The notes beneath the pieces are model-generated. The model did not search any database, was not told the DNA's origin, and was given only the letters and a program-made list of their open reading frames with translations. A program made the position numbers and the translations under genes. A stretch of DNA of 20,099 nucleotides from Acidobacteria bacterium AH-259-G07. Lineage in GTDB: Bacteria; Acidobacteriota; UBA6911; RPQK01; JADFOI01. Shown one piece after another: positions 14,063-20,099 of the stretch (its first letter is position 1; the number at the start of each line of letters is the position of its first letter). Location: contig JALLON010000016.1 in the NCBI GenBank assembly GCA_027717925.1, positions 1 through 20,099 of the forward strand, written 5' to 3'.

Positions 14063-14968
14063 GTGAGACAAAACGGAAAAAACACGCTTGATCTACTCCC
14101 GAATGAATCCATCATTCTCACCGATCCGGCGTTCATAAAAAATACCCCGCGTAGCGGATGGAAACCGGGGCATCTGTCATTAACGAACAAGCGGCTGGTG
14201 CTCCATCAACCCGCACGGAATATTTTTTCAACGTTTCTTGAGACCATTTCGACTGTTACCACTGAGAAGAAAGGATTCATATTAAGAAGCGTGGATGCCC
14301 TCTGCGTTACTTTTGTGAATCCGAAAAATGGTACCTCATCCAAAGTGTGGATTGTGGTAAAGGACCCAGAAAAGTGGCAAAAAGAGATCTTTAACCGAAC
14401 CCGACTTCAGGTCTCAGAAAATGATGTTGAAAAGATTGCCGGTGAGCTCGGTCCGGAGAGCCGAGCCGTTCTCCTTCACATTTGGGAAGCAAGGCATGCG
14501 ACCATCCAAGAACTTGCCAGGCTATACGATGTCCCCAACCATATGGAGGTGTTGCAAAGAATCAGAAACATCATCAATCCGGTCAGTGAGGAAGTCGTGG
14601 GATTTCCAATATTAGTGTTTGAGCGGTCCAGAATGGATACTGTAACGGGGGAGAAAGTTCCACTCAGTTGGTGGATTATTGGAGATAGAGAAGCGAAGAA
14701 AGAATCTGTTGAACCTTTAATGGATCTTTTTGACGAAGAAGACCATATCGTATTTGTCATGGAACTTAGAGGTGTTAAGGAACAAGATATTCAGATAAAG
14801 ATTAGTGCCGACCGCCTCAAACTCTGGTGTGACTCCCCTGTCGTGAGCTACTCTGAGGATATTCTACTTCCTTCCACAGTTGACCCTCGTACGCCTGAAA
14901 AACGTTTTCATAACGGAATATTGGAAGTTAGGCTACAAAAGAGTCTGGCTAAGACTATAGGAGTATAG
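14063..14968 (+). CDS. PH-like - wHTH - Hsp20 fusion protein
   Basis: A 301-residue protein with a GTG start 6 bases after the dnaK stop. Residues about 1-115 are a PH/GRAM-like domain (PNESIILTDPAF, SGWKPGHLSLTNKRLVLHQ, IWVVKD-type strand and a helix EKWQKEIFNRT). Residues about 118-180 look like a winged helix (LGPESRAVLLHIWEARHA, TIQELARLYDV). Residues about 215-301 are an Hsp20-like domain (LMDLFDEEDHIVFVMEL, DIQIKISADRLKLW, FHNGILEVRLQKS), closely related to the end of the GvpH-like protein at 6914. I know no standard family with this order. It joins three modules that occur separately elsewhere in the cluster and lies beside the Hsp70, so a chaperone or adaptor role fits. The wHTH part is the least certain. 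Confidence 0.8.
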   Translation: MRQNGKNTLDLLPNESIILTDPAFIKNTPRSGWKPGHLSLTNKRLVLHQPARNIFSTFLETISTVTTEKKGFILRSVDALCVTFVNPKNGTSSKVWIVVKDPEKWQKEIFNRTRLQVSENDVEKIAGELGPESRAVLLHIWEARHATIQELARLYDVPNHMEVLQRIRNIINPVSEEVVGFPILVFERSRMDTVTGEKVPLSWWIIGDREAKKESVEPLMDLFDEEDHIVFVMELRGVKEQDIQIKISADRLKLWCDSPVVSYSEDILLPSTVDPRTPEKRFHNGILEVRLQKSLAKTIGV

Positions 14969-15044
14969 ATAGAGCCGTACTATGGCTGGGCTCATGTTTG
15001 TCCTGTACTGCCACAGCTACGGCACAATAGCGTTACTTCAAACT

Positions 15045-15077
15045 GAAAAAAGTGGGCAGAATTGCTCGACTTTTTTC
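15045..15077 (+). terminator. Terminator-like hairpin
   Basis: GAAAAAAGT (15045-15053) and ACTTTTTTC (15069-15077) are exact reverse complements, with an inner GCA/TGC stem around a GAAT loop. The structure is A/T rich and its right arm holds six T, as in a two-way intrinsic terminator. It lies 77 bases after the fusion-gene stop. The 218 bases from 14969 to 15186 otherwise hold no gene I can support, so it may mark the end of the long operon. Confidence 0.5.
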
Positions 15078-15186
15078 CGAACCGGGAGTTTCCAACCCTC
15101 CAAACCTCTTGGCTTGGCTCCTACAATTCAAAGGAGTCTGATAGATGGCATGCCTAGGCTGGCCCTACTAGGGAAGGAGGAACAAG

Positions 15187-15984
15187 ATGTCAGAAGTGAC
15201 CGGCGCTGAGAAAGAGGTGCTAAGAATAGTGCGGCAGTTGTGGGCAGTGGACGCAGAAAAAATTGCGGCTGCGAGGGGGATTTCCGTTTCCTATGTAAGA
15301 GATTTGTGTCGTTCTCTCATTGAAAAGAAATTTCTTACCGGATCGCCTGCTGAATATCGTCTCACCTCTAAAGCGTCCAAAATGGCCGCTGAATCGAGTG
15401 GGGGCAAAGTTTATAATCGCGAGAAAATGGAACCTGTTACAGAAGAGGGGGAGTTCCCTGAGGCGAAAAGGGTCCATGCAATAGGAGAGCGGATCGGTGA
15501 AATCAAACATAAAGCGAATCTCCCCTCTCCTGAAGAGGTAGAGGCTGCCCTTAAATCGAACCCTCAGAAAACTTATGAGCAGGTAGAGGCTGAATTGAGC
15601 GCCCATACACTCACCTGTCCTGCCAAAGGTAAAGAGGTGTCTTGGCACTTTTGCTCCTCCTGTCCTCATCAAAAGGGGATCGACTTTAAAGGGTGGGCAG
15701 TTCAGTGCCACTACGAGTTTGCTGAAGAGGAGTTGCCTATAAAGACACAGGACCTCTTTTCCTTCGTTTCGTGCCCTTTAGTGAAGCGGGACCTTAGCAT
15801 CCCGGAATGTGAGCGATGCCGCTATCATCGCGCGGTGGTCGGGGAAGCCAACCCCCTAAATACAAGGGCTGAAGGGTCGATCATTTGTGGTTTTCCACAC
15901 ACGATTGAATTCAAAGCTGAGGAGGCAAGCGAGCTCGAATATCGGGGAAAGAAGATGCGGATTGTCCCAATGAGATGGGAGTGA
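15187..15984 (+). CDS. wHTH protein with duplicated four-cysteine modules
   Basis: A 265-residue protein; ATG 15187 follows GGAAGGAGG (15173-15181). Residues 1-62 are a winged helix of the local family (EKEVLRIVRQLW, then the recognition helix SVSYVRDLCRSLIEKKFL). A charged linker with helical segments (65-140) follows. The C-terminal half has eight cysteines in two similar sets: C144, C156, C159, C174 and C196, C208, C211, C234. Both begin with C-x11-C-x2-C, followed by H-rich segments (CPHQKG, CRYHRA), so the module is probably a duplicated metal site, zinc or perhaps iron-sulfur. I recognise no named family. It is the first gene after the terminator-like hairpin and may be a metal- or redox-sensing regulator of the cluster (inference). 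Confidence 0.75.
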   Translation: MSEVTGAEKEVLRIVRQLWAVDAEKIAAARGISVSYVRDLCRSLIEKKFLTGSPAEYRLTSKASKMAAESSGGKVYNREKMEPVTEEGEFPEAKRVHAIGERIGEIKHKANLPSPEEVEAALKSNPQKTYEQVEAELSAHTLTCPAKGKEVSWHFCSSCPHQKGIDFKGWAVQCHYEFAEEELPIKTQDLFSFVSCPLVKRDLSIPECERCRYHRAVVGEANPLNTRAEGSIICGFPHTIEFKAEEASELEYRGKKMRIVPMRWE

Positions 15985-16008
15985 AGTATACCAAGAAAGG
16001 ACGTATTT

Positions 16009-16230
16009 ATGGGGGTGGTTGGTACCGAGTTGGAGGCCTTGGAGGCTGTTGAGGAAAGAGGGGGGCAGGCCGCTGCCCAATCCGTGGCCAAAAAGTTGAA
16101 GATGAATGTCGATTACGCCCGGCTTCTTCTGACTTCCTTGGCAAAGCGTGATTATCTCGACCTTTCCGCCCGGGGGATCTATTCACTGACGGAGAAGGGA
16201 AGACAGGAGATAGCGAGAAGAACGCTATAA
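16009..16230 (+). CDS. Small winged-helix protein
   Basis: A 73-residue wHTH protein; ATG 16009 lies 10 bases after AAGAAAGGA. Helices TELEALEAVEERG and QSVAKKLKM, the recognition helix NVDYARLLLTSLAKRDYLDL and a wing ending SLTEKGRQEIAR are visible. It belongs to the same local family as the proteins at 2136, 3400, 16382 and the C-terminus of 17242. It is barely more than the domain itself, so any DNA binding would need a dimer. Confidence 0.8.
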   Translation: MGVVGTELEALEAVEERGGQAAAQSVAKKLKMNVDYARLLLTSLAKRDYLDLSARGIYSLTEKGRQEIARRTL

Positions 16231-16239
16231 GGCAAATTT

Positions 16240-16377
16240 ATGGCGGAAAAGGTTGGCCTTCCTCCATAGATATATTCAATATGTCTTAAGAAATCTGCAT
16301 GAAGGCAGGTTTGTTAAAGTCGATATTTAGCAAGATACCCTGTGTATCAATTAACTAAATCGGTTAAAAGGAGGTGA
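16240..16377 (+). pseudogene. Decayed copy of a small wHTH gene
   Basis: Between two intact wHTH genes, the plus strand holds broken pieces of another. ATG 16240 gives MAEKVGLPP and stops; in another frame from 16271 YIQYVLRNLHEGRFVKVDI matches the recognition helix and wing start of its neighbours (compare YTQTLCNRLAEKGLL). After a stop and a frame change, ARYPVYQLTKSVKRR up to TGA 16375-16377 matches GRWPVYKSKGKK at the end of the 16382 protein. At least two frameshifts are needed, so it is a relic. Confidence 0.55.
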
Positions 16378-16381
16378 GATT

Positions 16382-16576
16382 ATGACGCCGAATGAGAAGG
16401 AATTGTTAGAACTGTTCAAAGGGGTGGCTAAAGCCAACGCTTTTACCATGGGTAAGAAGATGTATCTTTCCGTAGATTATACCCAAACTCTCTGCAATAG
16501 ACTAGCAGAAAAGGGACTTCTCAGCATAGTTACCCCTGGTAGATGGCCTGTATATAAAAGTAAAGGGAAGAAGTGA
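16382..16576 (+). CDS. Small winged-helix protein
   Basis: A 64-residue protein with a strong ribosome site (AAAGGAGGTGAGATT just before ATG 16382). Helices NEKELLELFKGVAKA and TMGKKMY, the recognition helix SVDYTQTLCNRLAEKGLL and a short wing (TPGRWPVYKSKGKK) make the local wHTH family clear. Codon use from here to 17760 is more AT-rich (AAA, AGA, TTA) than in the rest of the window, suggesting a different or later origin. It ends 11 bases before the next gene. Confidence 0.78.
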   Translation: MTPNEKELLELFKGVAKANAFTMGKKMYLSVDYTQTLCNRLAEKGLLSIVTPGRWPVYKSKGKK

Positions 16577-16587
16577 AAGGAGGGATG

Positions 16588-16968
16588 ATGGCTAAAGTAA
16601 GAAGAAAAAAAGCAGTTTCTAAGCCTAAAGTAGTTTCTAAGCCCACGGCAGAAGTAAAATGTGCCTATTGTAAAGGAACAGGAAGAGACCCCTGGGGACT
16701 TATGTCAGTATTAGCTGCCTGCCAGGTATGTACAGGTAAGGGAACCGTTAATATTGAGGAACCCTATATAACCTGTCCTGTATGTAAAGGAAGAGGGAAT
16801 CAAAGAAATACCAGGCTTACTTGTTTGGCTTGCAAAGGTAAAGGGGCAGTCCATGTTGAAAAAGGGATGAACAGCTGTCCTGAATGCGATGGAACTGGAA
16901 TGACAGGTTCTGTGGGCTTGAGGAACTATTGTCTAAAGTGTCATGGGACTGGTAGAGTAAGCGCTTAA
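16588..16968 (+). CDS. J-domain-less DnaJ-type zinc-finger protein (6 CxxC motifs)
   Basis: I start at ATG 16588, 4 bases after AGGAGG (16578-16583); ATG 16585 is too close. A 126-residue protein with a basic N-terminus containing a small direct repeat (VSKPKVVSKPT). Six CxxC units follow: CAYCKGTG, CQVCTGKG, CPVCKGRG, CLACKGKG, CPECDGTG and CLKCHGTG, with the EEPYITC spacer of the family. Its first two units align well with those of the 984 protein (CAFCKGRG-DPYGLSPLSNC versus CAYCKGTG-DPWGLMSVLAAC). It has no J domain. It sits directly after a wHTH gene, as zinc-finger and wHTH genes also do at 1636/2136, so the pair may be a functional unit. Confidence 0.85.
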   Translation: MAKVRRKKAVSKPKVVSKPTAEVKCAYCKGTGRDPWGLMSVLAACQVCTGKGTVNIEEPYITCPVCKGRGNQRNTRLTCLACKGKGAVHVEKGMNSCPECDGTGMTGSVGLRNYCLKCHGTGRVSA

Positions 16969-16988
16969 ATTGTAATCAATAATTAGTT

Positions 16989-17183
16989 TTACGTTACCTT
17001 TCTGCCGAGCAAGTTCAGCCGCCGGTACTTATCTATCCTTTTCCGGGCGTTTTTCGGCTCCGCGGTAAACAGACGGGCCAGAGCGATGTACTCCAGTGCG
17101 GCCAGCCGCACTCGCTTGAAAATCTCATAGAGGTGCCCGGGCTTTTTTCCGTCGCCCTGGGAAGATCCGTCTGAAAAGCCCAT
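16989..17183 (-). CDS. Possible minus-strand ORF fragment in a GC-richer insert
   Basis: The 273 bases between 16969 and 17241 are clearly GC-richer than the flanking AT-rich genes. The minus strand reads a 64-residue frame with a plausible protein segment (GHLYEIFKRVRLAALEYIALARLF, basic C-terminus). I do not recognise it; it could be the remnant of a mobile-element gene. It has no evident ribosome site and starts inside the hairpin at 17171-17200. It may simply be non-coding. Confidence 0.25.
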   Translation of the reverse strand: MGFSDGSSQGDGKKPGHLYEIFKRVRLAALEYIALARLFTAEPKNARKRIDKYRRLNLLGRKVT

Positions 17184-17200
17184 GAAATCGGGCTTTTCAG
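17171..17200. repeat. Perfect 11-bp inverted repeat (hairpin)
   Basis: CTGAAAAGCCC (17171-17181) and GGGCTTTTCAG (17190-17200) are exact reverse complements around an 8-base loop. No T-run follows on either strand in the usual place, so it is a weak terminator candidate. It lies at the right edge of the GC-richer insert and could be an element end or a regulatory hairpin before the gene at 17242. Confidence 0.6.
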
Positions 17201-17241
17201 GTGACTATGGAAAATAAAGCGGACAGCACTGATATGAAATA

Positions 17242-17760
17242 ATGGAATATGAACAAAAACTTAAACAATTAGAAGAAGAATTTCAAAAGGTTAGTAAGGG
17301 AAAGGAGACCTTAGAAAGACAGATTACTTTCCACAAAAAGTGGATTATTCCCAAGTTAAAACCAGGCGCAGAATTGGAATCTAAAAAGAAATTCTTGGCT
17401 TCTTTAGAATCCGATTATTCTGAAATTTTGAAAAAAAAGGAAGCTTTAGACAGAAAACTGTGGGCTGAGCAGTCAAAAGAATTTGAGTTTGGCTGGAGAA
17501 AGAAGGAGACCGATGAAGTACTGGGAAGATCGAGTGGCGGACTTAGTATCCATTCCAGTGAAATGAAAGCTTTAAAGATAATTGCTGAAAAAGGTGGAGA
17601 GACTAACTTTGGAGTAATCAGTCGCAGGATGCGTGTAAACTATGATTATGCCCAGCTTCTCTGTATGTCTTTAGGGAAAGCCGATTATATTGATATAACT
17701 CCTAGTGGGAGATGCAAGATTACTCCCAAGGGAGAAAAAGAGCTGGACAAAATTGGTTAA
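17242..17760 (+). CDS. Coiled-coil protein with C-terminal winged helix
   Basis: A 172-residue protein. Residues 1-85 form a charged coiled coil (YEQKLKQLEEEFQKVSKG, a KPGAELESKKKFLASLE segment and KKKEALDRKLW). Residues about 105-172 are a winged helix of the local family (SSEMKALKIIAEKGG, the recognition helix NYDYAQLLCMSLGKADYIDI, wing CKITPKGEKELDKIG). It looks like one of the small wHTH proteins with an added dimerisation arm. The ribosome site before ATG 17242 is weak. The DNA is AT-rich. The coiled coil may bind the coiled-coil parts of other cluster proteins, but no partner is shown. Confidence 0.75.
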   Translation: MEYEQKLKQLEEEFQKVSKGKETLERQITFHKKWIIPKLKPGAELESKKKFLASLESDYSEILKKKEALDRKLWAEQSKEFEFGWRKKETDEVLGRSSGGLSIHSSEMKALKIIAEKGGETNFGVISRRMRVNYDYAQLLCMSLGKADYIDITPSGRCKITPKGEKELDKIG

Positions 17761-18203
17761 ATGTGTCAATCACCAAGGTAATTCCCCTACCTTCCTCACC
17801 AACGAAAGTCCCCACTTAGGTGATCCACCTGCGGAACTTTTTTCGCGGGCACTGGCCGTTTTTGAGGTGCCCCCGACACAGATGAAAGGTCAGTTTCTGT
17901 TAGCTGAATTGGTGACATCTGCTTGGGGAGGGCGCAACAGAGCAGGTGCTCCCCGCTCGTCCCCGAAACACCGGTTCCCCGGTTCCCGGGCTGATTTTAT
18001 CACATGGCTCGTGTAGAATTAGATCTGAAATCGATGGAATGTCACCCAGAATCTTGGAAACCACTCGCAGTTCCTCGGCTAGCTGGTGATGGGGCGCGGG
18101 GGAAAGGGCAGCTGATTTCCAATCTTATGACGCATTTTTCCCCCAATGGGTTTCCAAAATTTTCAAGACGGAGCAAAATCAGCGAAAAGACGGGAGGAGC
18201 AAG
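17761..18203. other. 443-bp gap without a supported gene
   Basis: Composition changes back from AT-rich to about balanced here. Small open frames exist (for instance 18004-18207) but none has a ribosome site or recognisable protein. A 6-bp hairpin AAGGTA/TACCTT (17775-17793) lies just after the wHTH stop and a 5-bp one AGGTG/CACCT at 17818-17830; both are weak. GGTTCCCC is tandemly repeated near 17970-17990. The gap probably contains the promoter for the actin-like gene, but I cannot point to clear -35/-10 boxes. Confidence 0.4.
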
Positions 18204-19304
18204 ATGAGTAGTCAAACCCGAAAAACTGGGCGCATGGAAAAGGGCAAAGGGCTGGATGTCGGCACGGCTTTCATTTATTACGCAGAACGAAAACGGGGAA
18301 AAATTGTCTACCGCAGGCAGCGAGACGCCTTCTTTGATATTGAGCAGGGAGATTTCACGAAAGGGATGCTTGAGAAGGTCAACGTCAACTACATTCAGAA
18401 GGAGGATAGCCTTTACGTCATCGGGGATGAAGCTATTGAGTTTGCCAATATTTTTAACAGGGAGTGCCGTCGCCCTTTAGCGCGTGGAGTCATCAGTCCG
18501 CGGGAGAAAGAAGCCCTTCCCATGGTTGAGGTGATTATCCAAAGTATGGTGGGCCCCCCGCGAGGAAAAGGGGAGATCATATATTATTCGGTTCCCGGAG
18601 AACCTCTCGATGCCGACTTTGACGTCGTCTACCATGAGAAGGTCATAGAGGGGATTCTCGAGCCGGTGGGATATATCGCCAAGCCGATCAACGAAGGGAT
18701 GGCGATTGTATTCTCCGAATTGGGAGAGGAAAACTTCACGGGTCTGGCCATTTCTTTTGGGGCCGGCATGGTGAACGTCTGCTTGAGCTTTATGTCGGTT
18801 CCCATCATCACCTTTAGCCTTTCTAAAGGGGGAGACTGGATTGACAAGCAGGCCGCCACTGCCGTCGGCGAGACGGCAAGCCGCGTCTGTGCGGTTAAAG
18901 AAAATGAATTTGCGTTAACTTCTTCGGATCATACCAACCGAATTGGGAAGGCACTCTCCATTTATTACGACTATCTGATTGAGTATGTTTTGGCGCGGAT
19001 CAAAAAACAGATGGAGCGCTCCGAGGAGCTGCCTCGGGTGAAAAAACCGGTTACCTTAATTGTCTCCGGAGGCACCTCATTACCGAAAGGATTCCTCGAT
19101 CGTTTCTCAAGGCAGCTGAGGAGACTCAAATTTCCCATCAACATTGGGGAGATCCGTTGTGCTTCGCATCCGCTCCAGAGTGTGGTTCAGGGGGCATTGA
19201 TCGCTGCGATCACCGATGGCGAGAGAGAAAAAGATCGCGGCAAGAAGGCGGCTGAATTCATTGAAAAGGCAAAAGAGGAAGGGAAGATTCCGTTACAGGG
19301 CTAA
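18204..19304 (+). CDS. Actin-like ATPase (ParM/MreB/Hsp70 superfamily)
   Basis: A 366-residue protein; ATG 18204 follows GGGAGGAGC (18191-18199). The actin-fold nucleotide motifs are visible: phosphate-1 loop GLDVGTAFIYYAE at 16-28, a phosphate-2-like SFGAGMVNVCLSF near 184-196, and an adenosine-type motif IVSGGTSLPKGFLDRF near 286-301. The order and length fit bacterial actin-like or MreB-type proteins; it lacks the Hsp70 substrate domain, so it is not a second DnaK. Its C-terminus is a lysine-rich helix (KAAEFIEKAKEEGK). Actin-like proteins form filaments that move or space cell structures. Next to a GvpO-like gene, it could position shells or act in their assembly; that is inference. No ParR-type partner is visible. 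Confidence 0.85.
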   Translation: MSSQTRKTGRMEKGKGLDVGTAFIYYAERKRGKIVYRRQRDAFFDIEQGDFTKGMLEKVNVNYIQKEDSLYVIGDEAIEFANIFNRECRRPLARGVISPREKEALPMVEVIIQSMVGPPRGKGEIIYYSVPGEPLDADFDVVYHEKVIEGILEPVGYIAKPINEGMAIVFSELGEENFTGLAISFGAGMVNVCLSFMSVPIITFSLSKGGDWIDKQAATAVGETASRVCAVKENEFALTSSDHTNRIGKALSIYYDYLIEYVLARIKKQMERSEELPRVKKPVTLIVSGGTSLPKGFLDRFSRQLRRLKFPINIGEIRCASHPLQSVVQGALIAAITDGEREKDRGKKAAEFIEKAKEEGKIPLQG

Positions 19305-19358
19305 CGCGGACCATTCCGTCACTCTTTCGTAGAAGCGGAAGTAAGCGTCGCGAGGAAA

Positions 19359-19986
19359 ATGGGCGTGGACATCAAAGACGTGATGCAGGAAGTTTCTTTT
19401 TTTCTCCGCTTCGGTCTAAGAAGAAAGGGATTTGTGATCGAAGCAGTGCCTTCCAAGGACGGATGGGAAGTGCAAGCGGAGCTTTTGGATCCACGTCCCG
19501 ATCCACGTCCCTATCTCAGTAGTTCCTATAAGAGAGTTTACGATCAAAATATTTATCTGATCCGGGTCGGCTCTGATCTCAAAATCCTTTCCTGTGAGAA
19601 GATAGGCAAGCGCGAAAAAACCGGAGAGATCCGCTTCTTTCCCAGAAAAAGGGGGATACGCGAAGCGTTTGGTTACAAGGCGCCAGCATCCCCTCAAAAA
19701 CGCGAAAAAAAAGTCGCTTTGGATCCTTCTTTTGTTGGAGACTTGGCAACTGAAATCTCCAGACGGGTTTCTTCTTCCCTTGGGGGGGGACAAGCGGCCC
19801 GCTTCACAAGACGAGGTGATTATAGAAAAGGAGGCCTTCATCGACCCGCGCGAGAAGGTCAGTTTAGATTACAACTTTGAACGAGTGGGAAAGAAGGACG
19901 AACAGGAGGAGGGAAACATTTCCGAAGCAGTGCAGCGCTTAAAAGAAGTGACTTCCAAGGGGACGAGGAGGAAAAGAAAAATATAA
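19359..19986 (+). CDS. GvpO-like protein, interrupted by a G-run frameshift
   Basis: ATG 19359 lies close after GAGG (19352-19355); GTG 19365 would be better spaced. Residues about 1-90 (DVMQEVSFFLRFGLRRKGF, SKDGWEVQAELLD, NIYLIRVGSDLKILSCEKIG) resemble GvpO, a small gas-vesicle protein with a GW-x-V-x-x-E core and a closing strand pair; this is a probable assignment. The frame continues to 19880, but after the run of eight G at 19782-19789 its composition turns arginine/glycine-rich and unprotein-like. Removing one G gives SLGGDKRPASQDEVIIEKE and an acidic-basic tail (DPREKVSLDYNFERVG, ISEAVQRLKEVTS) to TAA 19984-19986, about 208 residues. So, as in dnaK, an extra G is likely. It follows the actin-like gene by 54 bases. 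Confidence 0.6.
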
Positions 19987-20099
19987 GAGGCTCCCTGGAC
20001 TTTGCTGTGCAAACCGAGTGCTTCGACCGAGGGGCGCACGAAGTGCCCGTTTTTGAGCCGCAAGAGAGGGCAGGCTGAAGCACTGGGAATCGAGCACAA

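Noticed and set aside
14982..15209. 75-residue plus-strand ORF
   Set aside because: It has no ribosome site, runs through the terminator-like hairpin and into the next gene, and has no recognisable protein pattern.
18004..18207. 67-residue plus-strand ORF before the actin-like gene
   Set aside because: No ribosome site, low-complexity composition, and it overlaps the well-supported start at 18204; probably the leader region.
19987..20099. A gene at the right edge
   Set aside because: The last 113 bases have short open frames on both strands but no start, ribosome site or protein pattern that I can support.
1..20099. tRNA, rRNA, riboswitch, origin or insertion-sequence ends
   Set aside because: I looked for cloverleaf, conserved rRNA segments and terminal inverted repeats with a transposase and found none I can defend.

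Overview
The window is a single co-directional block. Every gene I accept lies on the plus strand, usually with tiny gaps or ATGA/TGATG/TAATG overlaps, so it looks like one or a few long operons. Several proteins belong to gas-vesicle (Gvp) families: two GvpA/J-type shell proteins (1270-1620; N-terminus of 11156-12301), a GvpK (7596-7922), a GvpF/L (9134-9901), a probable GvpG-like tail (522-974), a GvpH-like small heat-shock protein (6914-7537) and a probable GvpO-like protein at the right end (19359-19986). The host is prokaryotic, with good AGGAGG-type ribosome sites and some GTG/TTG starts. It is probably an uncultured bacterium; no rRNA, tRNA or clade marker fixes the lineage and I do not name a phylum.

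Layout. Positions 1-2130 hold the 3' end of an ArsA/Get3-like ATPase, a heptad-repeat/GvpG-like protein, two J-domain-less DnaJ-type zinc-finger proteins and a GvpA-like protein with a zinc ribbon. Positions 2130-4254 hold small proteins: three winged-helix (wHTH) proteins, a 25-residue-repeat protein interrupted by a frameshift, a TPR-like protein, a tandem AbrB-type protein and a KHSTG-repeat protein. Positions 4254-9901 carry a tandem-domain ArsA/Get3-like ATPase, a coiled-coil protein, Hsp20/GvpH, GvpK, a three-helix membrane protein, an unknown protein, a third DnaJ-type zinc-finger protein and GvpF/L. Positions 9904-14968 carry a PH/GRAM-like protein, a 21-copy octapeptide-repeat protein with a zinc ribbon, a GvpA-PH-PH-zinc-ribbon fusion, a DnaK/Hsp70 split by a G-run frameshift, and a PH-wHTH-Hsp20 fusion. 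A terminator-like hairpin follows. Positions 15187-17760 hold more wHTH proteins, including one with duplicated cysteine motifs and a decayed copy, plus a fourth zinc-finger protein; the part from about 16.2 kb is more AT-rich. After a 443-bp gap come an actin-like ATPase and the GvpO-like gene, again with a G-run frameshift.

How the parts may work together (inference). The core Gvp proteins suggest a gas vesicle or a gas-vesicle-derived protein shell. Around them the cluster has multiplied a few modules: PH/GRAM-like domains (4 copies), DnaJ-type CxxCxGxG arrays (4 genes), zinc ribbons on shell proteins (2) and on the repeat protein, Hsp20 domains (2), ArsA-type ATPase domains (3) and wHTH proteins of one family (7 intact plus one relic, not counting the fusion). 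Hsp70, J-less zinc fingers, Hsp20 and Get3-like ATPases together look like a dedicated chaperone line for delivering or assembling very hydrophobic shell subunits. The zinc ribbons and low-complexity repeat proteins look like decoration or scaffold parts. No GvpN ATPase is visible here; it may lie outside. The organisation, especially the module fusions, is the notable feature.
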